Source: JAFCUW01 sp049897565 (GTDB lineage Bacteria; Pseudomonadota; Gammaproteobacteria; Burkholderiales; Burkholderiaceae_D). From it: a DNA stretch of 64,000 bases. The notes under the pieces were generated by a model. That model was not told the DNA's origin and did no database searches. It saw only the letters and a list, made by a program, of their open reading frames with translations. The stretch lies in contig NZ_JAFCWM010000003.1 of assembly GCF_049897565.1 (NCBI RefSeq), positions 124,001 through 188,000 on the forward strand. The letters are read 5' to 3'. The position numbers were made by a program, and so were the translations under genes. Shown one piece after another: positions 33,950-42,898 of the stretch (the first letter of the stretch is position 1; each line of letters starts with the position of its first letter).

Positions 33950-34286
33950 CCGAATCCTCGTGCTATCCGGTCGAGGCCAGCCAGGCGCGCGTGGCGTCAA
34001 CGCTGTCGTGGCTGATCGCGATGGTGGCGGCGTCGACTTCGTTTTTTAACTGGCAAAAGGCGTGGCAACTGTACACGCAGTCACAATTGACACTGCAGTT
34101 CGCGTTGACCGAATGGGAGGCGCGCACGGCCGAGGCGCGCTGCGCGGCGTCCGAAGAAGAGGCGCTGAAGATACTCAAGGCGGCGCTGCAGCAGTTGACG
34201 AAGGTGGCAGCGACGCGCTGGCCGATGAGACGGCGCAATATTTTGACGGCGTCAAAGTGCCGGAACAGCGTTCGAAGCACGCGTGA
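33950..34286 (+). pseudogene. SLATT/DUF4231-like membrane protein remnant
   Basis: One frame encodes a hydrophobic helix LSWLIAMVAASTSFFNWQ followed by KAWQLYTQSQLTLQFALTEW and a charged helix. This pattern (one helix, then TSFF-W---W--Y and a helical tail) resembles the second half of SLATT/DUF4231 proteins. Near 34200 the coding moves to another frame, which reads DALADETAQYFDGVKVPEQ and stops at 34286. A single missing G in AAGGTGGCAG would join the two. The first membrane helix is not seen. Family assignment is from pattern memory only. Confidence 0.5.
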
Positions 34287-34355
34287 TGCGTCACTGATCG
34301 AATGCGAGCATGGTAGCGGTATCATTGCTTCATCACCGTCTACCCGGGAGCACCC

Positions 34356-34634
34356 ATGGAAATGAAGCGCGTCAATGCCGGCAAGCTGCGGGCGATCGGC
34401 TACGACCGCCGCCAACGCCTGCTGCGCGTCGAACTCGACGATGGCAGCGCCATCGAATACGCCGCCGTCGACAGCGAAGTGTGGCGCAAGCTGTCCACCT
34501 CCGGCGCGGCGTGGAGCTACTATCGCGACAAGATCGAGGAAGAGTTCAGCGGAAACCGGGCGGCGCCGCGCGCATCATCGCAGTCGCGCGACGCCCTCAA
34601 CGACCTGTTCGGCGCGCCGGACGAGAAAGGCTAG
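34356..34634 (+). CDS. KTSC domain protein
   Basis: A 92-residue protein. The core VNAGKLRAIGYDRRQRLLRVELDDGS followed by EYAAVDSEVWRKL and YYRDKI is a KTSC-type domain, named for a lysyl-tRNA synthetase C-terminal-like fold found in many short bacterial proteins. The function is unknown; RNA binding has been suggested for the fold. The C-terminal 25 residues are polar. Its stop overlaps the stop of the convergent glcF by 4 bases. Confidence 0.8.
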   Translation: MEMKRVNAGKLRAIGYDRRQRLLRVELDDGSAIEYAAVDSEVWRKLSTSGAAWSYYRDKIEEEFSGNRAAPRASSQSRDALNDLFGAPDEKG

Positions 34635-35854
34635 TGCGCCAGCGCGCGGTCGATCAGCTCGATCCAGTGCGTCACCGGCGTGTCGGTACCTGACTGCAGA
34701 TGCGTCAGGCAGCCGATATTGGCCGAGACGATTTCTTCGGCGCCGGTCGCCCGCAGGTTCGCCAGCTTCTGGTCGCGCAGCGCATGCGACAGCTCCGGCT
34801 GCAGCACCGAGTACGTGCCCGCCGAGCCGCAGCACAAATGGCTGTCGGCGCACAGCACGACGTCGACGCCGGCCGCGCGCAGCACACCTTCGACCTTGCC
34901 GCGGATCTGCTGACCATGCTGCAGTGTGCATGGCGGATGGTAGGCAACCCGCTTCGTGATTTTGCCCTTCAGGCGCGCGCCAAGCTCGGTTTCGAATTCC
35001 GGCATGATCTCCGACAGGTCGCGCGTCAGCGCCGAGATGCGCTCCGCCTTGGCCGCGTACGCGCTGTCGTGCGCCAGCAGATGGCCGTACTCTTTCACGG
35101 TCACGCCGCAGCCTGACGCGTTCATGACGATCGCCTCGACCTGGTCGACGTACGGCCACCAGGCGTCGATATTGCGGCGCATGTCGTCAAGGCCGCCTTC
35201 CTGGTCGTTCATGTGAAAGCGCAGCGCGCCGCAGCAGCCGGCCTTCGGCGCCACCATCAGCTGAACGCCGACCGCGTCGAGCACCCGCGCGGTCGAGCTG
35301 TTGATGTTCGGCCCCATCGACGGCTGCACGCAGCCTTCCAGCACCAGCATCTTGCGCGCATGCGTGCGGGTCGGCCATACGCCGGCAGCGGGCGTCGGGG
35401 GCAGCTTGTCCTGCAGATTTTTCGACAGCAGCGGGCGCACCAGCTGGCCGGCCTTGAACGCCGGCTTGAACAGCCACTCGCGCGGCAGCGACTCCTTCAG
35501 CACGGTGCGGGTGATGCGCTCGGAAAGCGGGCGCGACACGCGCTCTTCGACCACCCTGCGGCCGATGTCGGCCAGGCGGCCATACTTGACGCCCGACGGA
35601 CAGGTCGTTTCGCAGTTGCGGCACGTGAGGCAGCGGTCGAGGTGAATCTGCGTCTTGCGGGTCGGCTCGGCGCCTTCGAGCACCTGCTTGATCAGGTAGA
35701 TGCGCCCGCGCGGCCCGTCCAGTTCATCGCCGAGCAACTGGTAGGTCGGACAGGTCGCCGTGCAAAAGCCGCAATGGACGCAGGCGCGCAAGATGGCCTC
35801 GGCTTCGTCGCCTTCGCGAGTGCCTTTGATAAAATCGGCGAGATTGGTTTGCAT
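34631..35854 (-). CDS. glcF: Glycolate oxidase iron-sulfur subunit GlcF
   Basis: A 407-residue protein with two 4Fe-4S ferredoxin motifs, CVHCGFCTATCPTY (about residues 26-39) and CLTCRNCETTCPSG (about 75-88). Two CCG-type Cys-rich domains follow (GCCGALRFH and CCGSAGTYS). With GlcD and GlcE it oxidises glycolate to glyoxylate and passes electrons towards quinones. It is the last gene of the glc set. Confidence 0.96.
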   Translation of the reverse strand: MQTNLADFIKGTREGDEAEAILRACVHCGFCTATCPTYQLLGDELDGPRGRIYLIKQVLEGAEPTRKTQIHLDRCLTCRNCETTCPSGVKYGRLADIGRRVVEERVSRPLSERITRTVLKESLPREWLFKPAFKAGQLVRPLLSKNLQDKLPPTPAAGVWPTRTHARKMLVLEGCVQPSMGPNINSSTARVLDAVGVQLMVAPKAGCCGALRFHMNDQEGGLDDMRRNIDAWWPYVDQVEAIVMNASGCGVTVKEYGHLLAHDSAYAAKAERISALTRDLSEIMPEFETELGARLKGKITKRVAYHPPCTLQHGQQIRGKVEGVLRAAGVDVVLCADSHLCCGSAGTYSVLQPELSHALRDQKLANLRATGAEEIVSANIGCLTHLQSGTDTPVTHWIELIDRALAH

Positions 35855-35869
35855 GATCCTTGGGTTTCT

Positions 35870-36103
35870 CTACGGGCGACCGGGCGGATTCGGCTTTTCG
35901 CTCAGTCCGCGCTTCAGCTTTTCCCGGTCGCTTTCATATTGTTCAAAATTCGGACCGATCCGCTTCAGGCAAGCATTGCGATCCTCGATCAACTTCATCC
36001 TGTTGCAGCGGTCAGTATTGGCGTCCTGCCCGATATCATAAAGCAGGCTGCATCCGGATGCAGGCAACAACACAGTCAGGTACAGCAGGGTCGGTATTTT
36101 CAT
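35870..36103 (-). CDS. Small lipoprotein, function unknown
   Basis: A 77-residue protein with a lipoprotein signal (hydrophobic core, PASGC with Cys about 18) and a short charged mature part containing two Cys (DRCNRM, ACLKRI) and a Pro-rich end. I do not recognise a family. It lies between glcE and glcF on the same strand, 15 bases before glcF starts, so it is probably transcribed with them; a functional link is not shown. Confidence 0.75.
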   Translation of the reverse strand: MKIPTLLYLTVLLPASGCSLLYDIGQDANTDRCNRMKLIEDRNACLKRIGPNFEQYESDREKLKRGLSEKPNPPGRP

Positions 36104-36209
36104 TTCCGCTCGGGATATGGTGGCTGAGGACGACGATCATACCCAGCCCCCTCGCCTGGCAGTTACTTGTTTCGCAAGTACCGCCATCCGATCCCGCACG
36201 GCCCGATTC

Positions 36210-37271
36210 TCAGTACATCCGTCCTGGATTAAAAACATGCGACGGGTCGAACGATGCCTTCAGCCGCTCGTGGATCCGCGCGATCGCCGGCGCCAGCGGC
36301 TGGAACACGCCGACGCTCTTGTCGCCGCCGCGAAACAGCGTGGCGTGTCCGCCCACCGCCGTCACCGCACTGCGAATGTTCTGCGCGGTCGCCGCGTCGC
36401 CGCTCGCCTTCAGCCAGCGCTGCGCGCCGCCCCATTCGATCAGCTGCTCGCCGCGCAGGACGATGGCGCCGGTGGTGGCCGGCACCGACAAGCGCCACAC
36501 GCTGTCGGCGCCGGCAAAGAACGCATGCTGCTGCTCGCGCAGGCTGGCCCAGAAGGCGCGCGCGTCGTCCACCGCGGCGCCGCCGAACTGGCGCGCCGCC
36601 GCGTCGACCGCCGCCTGCGCGCCGGACAGACGCACCGTCAGCTGCCCGTCGTGCCAGCAGCTGGCCGACAGCGGCAGCGGCTGGCCGCCCCATTCGTTCA
36701 GGCGGCGCAGCGCGTCGATCTCGCCCATGTCGAAACGCAGCGTCGTCTCGCGCACCGCCAGCGGCAGCACCTTGATCGAGTGCTGCAGCATCAGCCCGAG
36801 CGTGCCCATCGAGCCGGCCAGCAGGCGCGACACATCGTAGCCGGCGACGTTCTTCATCACCTGGCCGCCGAAGGTCAGCACTTCGCCGGTGCCGTCCATC
36901 AGCACGGCGCCCAGCACGAAGTCGCGCACGGCGCCGCTGGTGGCGCGGCGCGGGCCGGACAAGCCGGCAGCGACGGCGCCGCCGAAGGTGGCGCCATCGC
37001 CGAAATACGGCGGCTCGAAGGCGAGCATCTGCTGGCGCTCGGCCAGCGCGGCCTCGATCTCGGCCAGCGGCGTGCCGCAGCGCGCGGTGATTACCAGCTC
37101 GGTCGGCTCGTAGTCGACGATGCCGCTGTAGACGCGCGTGTCGAGAATGTCGCCGGCCAGCGCCTGGCCGTACCAGTCCTTGGTGCCGCCGCCGCGGATG
37201 CGCAAGGTGCGCTTGTCGGCCGCGGCCGCCCGCACCTGCTGCCTGAATTGGTCAATTTGCGGCTCTGTCAT
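36210..37271 (-). CDS. glcE: Glycolate oxidase FAD-binding subunit GlcE
   Basis: A 353-residue FAD-linked oxidase subunit of the PCMH/VAO fold. The FAD loop is seen in LRIRGGGTKDWYG and in GGAVAAGLSGPRR, and the C-terminus HVFNPGRMY is family-typical. It pairs with GlcD. It lies 18 bases after glcD. Confidence 0.94.
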   Translation of the reverse strand: MTEPQIDQFRQQVRAAAADKRTLRIRGGGTKDWYGQALAGDILDTRVYSGIVDYEPTELVITARCGTPLAEIEAALAERQQMLAFEPPYFGDGATFGGAVAAGLSGPRRATSGAVRDFVLGAVLMDGTGEVLTFGGQVMKNVAGYDVSRLLAGSMGTLGLMLQHSIKVLPLAVRETTLRFDMGEIDALRRLNEWGGQPLPLSASCWHDGQLTVRLSGAQAAVDAAARQFGGAAVDDARAFWASLREQQHAFFAGADSVWRLSVPATTGAIVLRGEQLIEWGGAQRWLKASGDAATAQNIRSAVTAVGGHATLFRGGDKSVGVFQPLAPAIARIHERLKASFDPSHVFNPGRMY

Positions 37272-37289
37272 TGTGTCGTCACTCGCTTG

Positions 37290-38771
37290 TCAAAAACGCG
37301 GCAGGTCGGCGAACGGCAGCACGCCGCCGCTGACCCGCATCTTGCCGAATTCGGCACAGCGGTTCAAGGTAGGAATCGCCTTGTCCGGATTGAGCAGGAA
37401 CGGCACGTCGAACGCGCGCTTCACCGCGAAAAACATGTCCAGCTCGGGCCGGGTGAACTGCACGCACATCGAGTTGATTTTCTCTTTGCCGACGCCGTGT
37501 TCGCCCGTGATGGTGCCGCCCACTTCCACGCACAGTGCGAGGATGGCGGCGCCGAACGCTTCGGCGCGATCGAATTCGCCCGGCTGGTTGGCGTCGAACA
37601 GGATGAGCGGATGCAGGTTGCCGTCGCCGGCGTGGAACACGTTGGCGCAGCGCAGGCCGTATTCGGCTTCCATCAGCTCGATGCCGGTCAGGACCTGGGC
37701 CAGCTTCTTGCGCGGGATGGTGCCGTCCATGCAATAGTAGTCGGGCGAGATGCGGCCCGCCGCCGGGAAGGCGTTCTTGCGGCCGGACCAGAACTTCATC
37801 CGTTCGGCCTCGGTCTGCGACACCTGGATGGCGCTGGCGCCGGCCGCCTGCAGCACCGCCGTCATGCGTTCGATTTCCTCGTCGACCTCGAGCTGGGTGC
37901 CGTCGGCCTCGCACAACAGGATGGCGGCGGCGTCGATGTCGTAGCCGGCCTTGACGAACGGCTCGACCATGCGCGACGAGGTGCGGTCCATCATCTCCAG
38001 GCCGGCCGGGATGATGCCGGCGGCGATGACGCTGGCCACCGCGTTGCCGCCGGTGACGACATCGTCGAACGAGGCCATGATCACGCGCGCCGATTGCGGC
38101 TTTGGCACCAGCTTGACGGTCACTTCGGTGACGATGCCGAGCATGCCTTCGGAGCCGATGAACACGGCCAGCAGGTCGAGGCCAGGCGCGTCGAGCGCCT
38201 CGCCGCCGAGTTCAATGATCTCGCCGTCAATGGTTGCCACGCGCACGCGCAGCACGTTGTGCACCGTCAGGCCGTACTTGAGGCAGTGGACACCGCCCGA
38301 GTTTTCAGCCACGTTGCCGCCGATGGTGCAGGCGATTTGCGACGACGGGTCGGGCGCGTAATACAAGCCGTGCGGCGCGGCCGCTTCCGAAATGGCCAGG
38401 TTGCGCACGCCAGGCTGGACGACGGCGGTGCGCGCATACTGGTCGACGCGGACGATCTTGTTGAGCCGCGCGGTCGAGATGACAACGCCGTCGTGCAGCG
38501 GCAGCGCGCCGCCGGAGAGGCCCGTGCCGGCGCCGCGCGGCACGATCGGCACCTTCAGCTCGCGGCAGATGTCGAGAATGGCCAGCACCTGCTGCTCGGT
38601 ATCGGGCAAGGTGACGACCATCGGCAGCTGGCGGTAAGCCGCCAGGCCGTCGCATTCGTAGGGACGCGTGTCTTCCGGGTCGGACAGTACGCAGCGCTCG
38701 GGCAAGGCCGCGCGCAGTGCGGAGGCCACCTGCTGCCGGCGAACGGGGTCGATTGTGAGGGATTGGGACAT
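37290..38771 (-). CDS. glcD: Glycolate oxidase catalytic subunit GlcD
   Basis: A 493-residue FAD-dependent oxidoreductase. The PCMH-type FAD domain shows VPRGAGTGLSGGALP and CTIGGNVAENSGGVHCLKYG. The C-terminal cap contains HAGDGNLHPLILFD and the metal/active-site motif TGEHGVGKEKI. It oxidises glycolate, a product of phosphoglycolate salvage. It is the first gene of the glcDE-lipoprotein-glcF run and is divergent from the adenosyltransferase gene. Confidence 0.96.
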   Translation of the reverse strand: MSQSLTIDPVRRQQVASALRAALPERCVLSDPEDTRPYECDGLAAYRQLPMVVTLPDTEQQVLAILDICRELKVPIVPRGAGTGLSGGALPLHDGVVISTARLNKIVRVDQYARTAVVQPGVRNLAISEAAAPHGLYYAPDPSSQIACTIGGNVAENSGGVHCLKYGLTVHNVLRVRVATIDGEIIELGGEALDAPGLDLLAVFIGSEGMLGIVTEVTVKLVPKPQSARVIMASFDDVVTGGNAVASVIAAGIIPAGLEMMDRTSSRMVEPFVKAGYDIDAAAILLCEADGTQLEVDEEIERMTAVLQAAGASAIQVSQTEAERMKFWSGRKNAFPAAGRISPDYYCMDGTIPRKKLAQVLTGIELMEAEYGLRCANVFHAGDGNLHPLILFDANQPGEFDRAEAFGAAILALCVEVGGTITGEHGVGKEKINSMCVQFTRPELDMFFAVKRAFDVPFLLNPDKAIPTLNRCAEFGKMRVSGGVLPFADLPRF

Positions 38772-38842
38772 ACGACGATTGTACTGGATTGTCGATATGG
38801 CGTATCCTCGACGTTATTGATTCGCACGACCAGGGGAAAAAT

Positions 38843-39397
38843 ATGGGTAACAGGCTTTCAAAGATCGCCACGCGCACCGGCGACAACGGCACCACCGGCT
38901 TGGGCGACGGCAGCCGCACCGAGAAGGACAGCGCGCGGATTGCCTCGCTCGGCGACGTCGATGAGCTCAACAGCTTTGTCGGGCTGCTGCTGTGCGAGGA
39001 GATGCCGGCCGATCTACGCGAAGAGCTCATCTCGATTCAGCACGACCTGTTCGACCTGGGCGGAGAGCTGTGCATTCCGGGTTACCAGATGATCACCGAC
39101 GTGCATGTGGGGCGGCTCGACGATTTGCTGGAGAAGTACAACGCCGACTTGCCGATGCTGAAGGAATTCATCCTGCCGGCCGGCTCGCGGGCGGCGTCGA
39201 TCGCGCACGTGTGCCGCACGGTGTGCCGGCGCGCCGAGCGCAGCATCGTCACCCTCGGCAAGAACGAGGCGATCAACGAGCATCCGCGGCAGTACGTGAA
39301 CCGGCTGTCGGACCTGATGTTTGTGCTGTCGCGCGTGCTGAACCGCTTTGCCGGCGGCAGCGACGTGCTGTGGCAGCACGACAGGGGCCGGGTCTGA
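38843..39397 (+). CDS. Cob(I)yrinic acid a,c-diamide adenosyltransferase, PduO type
   Basis: A 184-residue trimeric ATP:corrinoid adenosyltransferase. The N-terminal ATP motif TRTGDNGTTGLGDGSR and the later CRRAERSIV and NRLSDLMFVLSR segments are typical of the PduO family. It makes adenosylcobalamin from cob(I)alamin. ATG at 38843 is preceded by AGGGGAAA. The last codons (GRV, stop) run into the repeat element that fills the gap to dxs. Confidence 0.95.
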   Translation: MGNRLSKIATRTGDNGTTGLGDGSRTEKDSARIASLGDVDELNSFVGLLLCEEMPADLREELISIQHDLFDLGGELCIPGYQMITDVHVGRLDDLLEKYNADLPMLKEFILPAGSRAASIAHVCRTVCRRAERSIVTLGKNEAINEHPRQYVNRLSDLMFVLSRVLNRFAGGSDVLWQHDRGRV

Positions 39398-39525
39398 TAT
39401 TCGGACATTTCGGCGCGGGGGTCAGACCTGACCCCAGCTTTTTTGCGGCCGCGTGAACGCCGGGGTCAGGTCTGCCATTCGAACATTTGAAAAGCTAAAT
39501 GTCCGAATAACAGACCTGACCCCGG
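39398..39525. repeat. Inverted-repeat-bounded element with GGGGTCAGACC motifs
   Basis: A perfect 13-bp inverted repeat, TATTCGGACATTT (39398-39410) and AAATGTCCGAATA (39497-39509), encloses GGGGTCAGACCTGACCCC (39418-39435) and CGGGGTCAGGTCTG (39461-39474). A third copy CAGACCTGACCCCGG follows at 39511-39525. A run of T at 39439-39444 follows the first palindrome. It fills the whole space between two convergent genes and can fold on either strand. Confidence 0.75.
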
Positions 39526-41397
39526 CTAGCTGTTGTTGACCACCAGGCGCGGCACCGCGGCGCCAAAGCGCTGGCGGATCGACGCGGCGATGCCGGCAGC
39601 ATCCAACCCCACCCCAGCCAGCAGCGCGGCCGGGTCGCCATGGTCGATGAACTTGTCGGGCAGGCCGAGCATCAGCAGCGGCTTGACGATGCCTTCGGCA
39701 GCCAGCGCCTCGGCCACGGCGGCGCCCGCGCCACCCATCACCGAGCCCTCTTCCACCGTCACGAAATAATCGTGGTCGCGCGCCAGCTGCTTCACCAGCT
39801 CGACGTCGAGCGGCTTGACGAAGCGCATGTTGGCCACCGTCGCGTTGAGCCCTTCGGCGGCGGCCACGCTCGGCGCCACCATCGAGCCGAACGCCAGGAT
39901 CGCCACACCGGCACCGCGCCGCTTGATCTCGCCCTTGCCGATCTCGATCGAGGTCAGCTCCTTGTCGATCACAGCGCCAATGCCGGCGCCGCGCGGATAG
40001 CGCACCGCCGCCGGCCCCGGATAGTGGAAACCGGTAGTGAGCATGCGGCGGCATTCGTTTTCGTCCGACGCCGCCATCACCACCATGTTCGGGATGCAGC
40101 GCAAGAACGACATGTCGTAATTGCCGGCGTGGGTGGCGCCGTCGGCGCCGACCAGGCCCGCGCGGTCGAGCGCGAACACGACATCGAGGTTTTGCAGCGC
40201 GACGTCATGGATCAACTGGTCGTAGGCGCGCTGCAAAAAGGTCGAGTAGATCGCCACCACGGGTTTTAAGCCTTCGGTTGCCAGGCCGCCGGCGAACGTC
40301 ACCGAGTGCTGCTCGGCGATGCCGACGTCGAAATAGCGCTCCGGATACTGCTGCTCGAAGCGCACCATGCCGGAGCCTTCACGCATCGCCGGCGTGATGC
40401 CGACCAGGCGTTTGTCGGCGGCGGCCATGTCGCACAGCCAGTTGCCGAAAACCTCGGTGTAGGTGACCTTGCCGGCCTTGGTCGGCGCGATGATGCCTTC
40501 GGTCGGGTTGAATTTGCCGGTGCCGTGGTACAGGATCGGCTCGGCCTCGGCCAGCTTGTAGCCCTGCCCTTTTTTGGTCACCACGTGCAGGAACTGCGGC
40601 CCCTTGAGCTTCTTGATGTTTTCCAGCGTCGGGATCAGCGACTCGAGGTCGTGGCCGTCGATCGGGCCGATGTAGTTAAAGCCGAATTCCTCGAACATCG
40701 TGGCCGGCACCACCATGCCCTTGGCGTGTTCTTCGAGGCGCTTGGCCAGCTCGCGCACGGGCCCGGGCAGCACCGATTTGCCGACGTTCTTGGCGGCGGC
40801 GTAGAACTGGCCGGACATCAGGCGCGCCAGGTAGCGGTTGAGCGCACCGACCGGCGGCGAGATCGACATGTCGTTGTCGTTCAGGACCACCAGCAGGTTG
40901 ATGTCTTCCTGCACGCCGGCGTTGTTGAGCGCCTCGAACGCCATCCCGGCCGTCATCGAGCCGTCGCCAATGACGGCGATCGCGTGGCGGTGCTCGCCCT
41001 TGATCTTGGCCGCCTGCGCCATGCCCAGCGCGGCCGAGATCGAGGTCGACGAATGCGCCGTGCCGAACGTGTCGTACTCGCTCTCGTCGCGCTTCGGGAA
41101 GCCCGAGATGCCGTCGAACTGGCGCAGCGTGTGCATGCGCTCGCGCCGGCCGGTGAGGATCTTGTGCGAATAGGTCTGGTGGCCGACGTCCCAGACGATG
41201 CGGTCGTGCGGCGTGTTGAACACATAATGCAGCGCGATGGTCAGCTCGACCGTGCCGAGGTTGGACGACAGGTGGCCGCCCGTTTTCGATACCGAATGAA
41301 GCAGGTACTGGCGCAGCTCGTCGGCCAGGGGCGTGAGCTGGGTGCGCGCCAGCTTGCGCAGCTGGGCCGGTTCGTTGATTGTCTCTAGCAAGTTCAT
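39526..41397 (-). CDS. dxs: 1-deoxy-D-xylulose-5-phosphate synthase
   Basis: A 623-residue thiamine-diphosphate enzyme making DXP from pyruvate and glyceraldehyde 3-phosphate, the first step of the MEP isoprenoid pathway. The segments VWDVGHQTYSHKILTGRR, the ThDP motif GDGSMTAGMAFEALNNAG, and DRAGLVGADGATHAG are all present. The length is normal. It follows ispA with no gap, so the FPP and DXP steps are coordinated. Confidence 0.97.
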   Translation of the reverse strand: MNLLETINEPAQLRKLARTQLTPLADELRQYLLHSVSKTGGHLSSNLGTVELTIALHYVFNTPHDRIVWDVGHQTYSHKILTGRRERMHTLRQFDGISGFPKRDESEYDTFGTAHSSTSISAALGMAQAAKIKGEHRHAIAVIGDGSMTAGMAFEALNNAGVQEDINLLVVLNDNDMSISPPVGALNRYLARLMSGQFYAAAKNVGKSVLPGPVRELAKRLEEHAKGMVVPATMFEEFGFNYIGPIDGHDLESLIPTLENIKKLKGPQFLHVVTKKGQGYKLAEAEPILYHGTGKFNPTEGIIAPTKAGKVTYTEVFGNWLCDMAAADKRLVGITPAMREGSGMVRFEQQYPERYFDVGIAEQHSVTFAGGLATEGLKPVVAIYSTFLQRAYDQLIHDVALQNLDVVFALDRAGLVGADGATHAGNYDMSFLRCIPNMVVMAASDENECRRMLTTGFHYPGPAAVRYPRGAGIGAVIDKELTSIEIGKGEIKRRGAGVAILAFGSMVAPSVAAAEGLNATVANMRFVKPLDVELVKQLARDHDYFVTVEEGSVMGGAGAAVAEALAAEGIVKPLLMLGLPDKFIDHGDPAALLAGVGLDAAGIAASIRQRFGAAVPRLVVNNS

Positions 41398-42291
41398 TTA
41401 TGCTTTCCGCTGCACGATCAGGTCGGCAATCTCGCGCAACCTCAGTGCTTTTTCGCCGAACGGCGCCAGCGCTTCATGCGCTGCGCGCCGCAGTTTTTCC
41501 GCCAACAACTGCGACTCCGCGAGTCCCAGAATCGACACATAGGTCGGCTTGTTGGCCGCCGCATCCTTGCCGGCCGTCTTGCCCAGCGTGGCCGAATCGG
41601 CCGTCGCATCGAGCACATCGTCGACGACCTGGAACGCCAGGCCGATCGCGTTCGAATACGTGTCGAGCGCGGCGTGTTCGTCAGCCGCGACGTCGCGCCC
41701 GGCCAGTGCGCCCAACACCACCGACGCGCGCAGCAAGGCGCCGGTTTTCAGCTGGTGCATGCGCTCGAGCTGCGCCAGGGTCAGGCTCACGCCGACGCTA
41801 TCGAGATCAATCGCCTGGCCGCCGCACATGCCGGACGAACCGGCGGCGCTGGCCAGCACGCGCATCATCGCTACCTGCCGCGCGGGCGGAATCATCTGCT
41901 GTTCAGCCAGTACCATGAAGGCCTGCGCCTGCAGCGCGTCGCCCACCAGCAGCGCGGTCGCCTCGTCGTAGGCCACGTGCACGGTCGGCTTGCCGCGCCG
42001 TAGCGCGTCGTCGTCCATGCACGGCATGTCGTCGTGCACCAGCGAGTACGCGTGGATCATTTCCACCGCCGCGGCGGCGCGCGCCAACGTCCGCATGTCG
42101 GCGCCGAACACGCCGCCGGCGGCGTACACCAGCAGCGGGCGCACCCGCTTGCCGCCGCCCAGCACCGTGTAGCGCATCGCTTCGTGCAGGCGCGCAGGTC
42201 CGGCGGCGGCCGGCAGCAACGCATCGAGCGCCTGCTCGACATGGGCCTGCACCGTCTTCATCCAGTCGTCGAAGGCCGCCGACATCGTCAT
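41398..42291 (-). CDS. ispA: Farnesyl diphosphate synthase
   Basis: A 297-residue trans-prenyltransferase. The first Asp-rich motif is DDMPCMDDD (about residues 91-99) and the second DDVLD (about 232-236). GGGKRVRPLL near residue 50 binds the diphosphate. It makes farnesyl diphosphate for quinones, heme O and undecaprenyl phosphate. Its start overlaps the xseB stop by 4 bases. Confidence 0.96.
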   Translation of the reverse strand: MTMSAAFDDWMKTVQAHVEQALDALLPAAAGPARLHEAMRYTVLGGGKRVRPLLVYAAGGVFGADMRTLARAAAAVEMIHAYSLVHDDMPCMDDDALRRGKPTVHVAYDEATALLVGDALQAQAFMVLAEQQMIPPARQVAMMRVLASAAGSSGMCGGQAIDLDSVGVSLTLAQLERMHQLKTGALLRASVVLGALAGRDVAADEHAALDTYSNAIGLAFQVVDDVLDATADSATLGKTAGKDAAANKPTYVSILGLAESQLLAEKLRRAAHEALAPFGEKALRLREIADLIVQRKA

Positions 42292-42560
42292 TGGGCGCCC
42301 TCGCCGATGCCCTCGGCGGCGAACGGCTTGAGCATGTCGCCTTCGAGCACCTTGACCTGCGATTCTACTTTTTCGAGCTGCGCGGCGCAGTACTTGACCA
42401 GCTCGGAGCCGCGCGCGTAGGCGGCGACCGACGCTTCCAGCGGCAGCTGGCCCGATTCCATCCGGGTTACCAGCTGCGCCAGTTCGGCCATCGCCTGTTC
42501 GAAGGATTCGGGCGCCAGCTGCGCGGCCGCTTCAATGTCGTCTGTTAATTTCTTTGCCAT
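42288..42560 (-). CDS. xseB: Exodeoxyribonuclease VII small subunit
   Basis: A 90-residue helical protein with the XseB core SFEQAMAELAQLVTRMESGQLPLEAS followed by YARGSELVKYC, cut here by a natural turn. It forms exonuclease VII with XseA, which is not in the window. It is the first gene of the xseB-ispA-dxs operon, a common grouping. Confidence 0.95.
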   Translation of the reverse strand: MAKKLTDDIEAAAQLAPESFEQAMAELAQLVTRMESGQLPLEASVAAYARGSELVKYCAAQLEKVESQVKVLEGDMLKPFAAEGIGEGAQ

Positions 42561-42898
42561 AGATGCTTTTGTAAATCGGCCGCGCGCAACTTGTGCGCCA
42601 GCAGCCAGTCTAATTCCTTATTCTAGAACAATCCATCCTGTTCGGTCGCGCAGGCCGCTCCAGCCTGGAGGCGAGCCGACATTTTATAGCAATCGGTCAC
42701 ACCGGCATGAAAACGATGTTTTGTGAGCAATATCCGCACAGCTTCCCGCCACATTCGCGCGCCGGACCGAGACTGTAGAGTCCGTTACCCGGTATAATCG
42801 CCGGTTCTGTCCGAAATACCGTATTCCGCAGCCTAGATACTGGTCTTTGGATTCTTTCTCTTCTTTTGCTTTGAAGCTCTTATTAAAGGGGGGTTGGG
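42561..42898. other. Divergent promoter region between xseB and the Rieske oxygenase gene
   Basis: These 338 bases hold no supported gene. TATAAT occurs at 42793-42798 on the plus strand. The last bases before 42899 include AAAGGGGGG, a strong ribosome site for the oxygenase gene. Promoters for xseB must also lie here. Confidence 0.6.
42793..42798 (+). promoter_or_regulatory. Possible -10 element for the Rieske oxygenase gene
   Basis: Exact TATAAT inside a short hairpin-capable sequence (CCGG...CCGG). No convincing -35 element is seen 17 bases upstream. Confidence 0.35.

Noticed and set aside
38772..38842. Cobalamin riboswitch before the adenosyltransferase gene
   Set aside because: The gap to glcD is only 71 bases, too short, and no B12-box-like sequence is seen.
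36117..39092. Open frame of about 990 codons antisense to glcE and glcD
   Set aside because: Its composition is dominated by Arg, Gly and Ala, and the opposite strand encodes clear FAD oxidases.
39398..39525. CRISPR-like array from the repeated GGGGTCAGACC units
   Set aside because: There are only three short units in both orientations, with uneven spacing and no cas genes.
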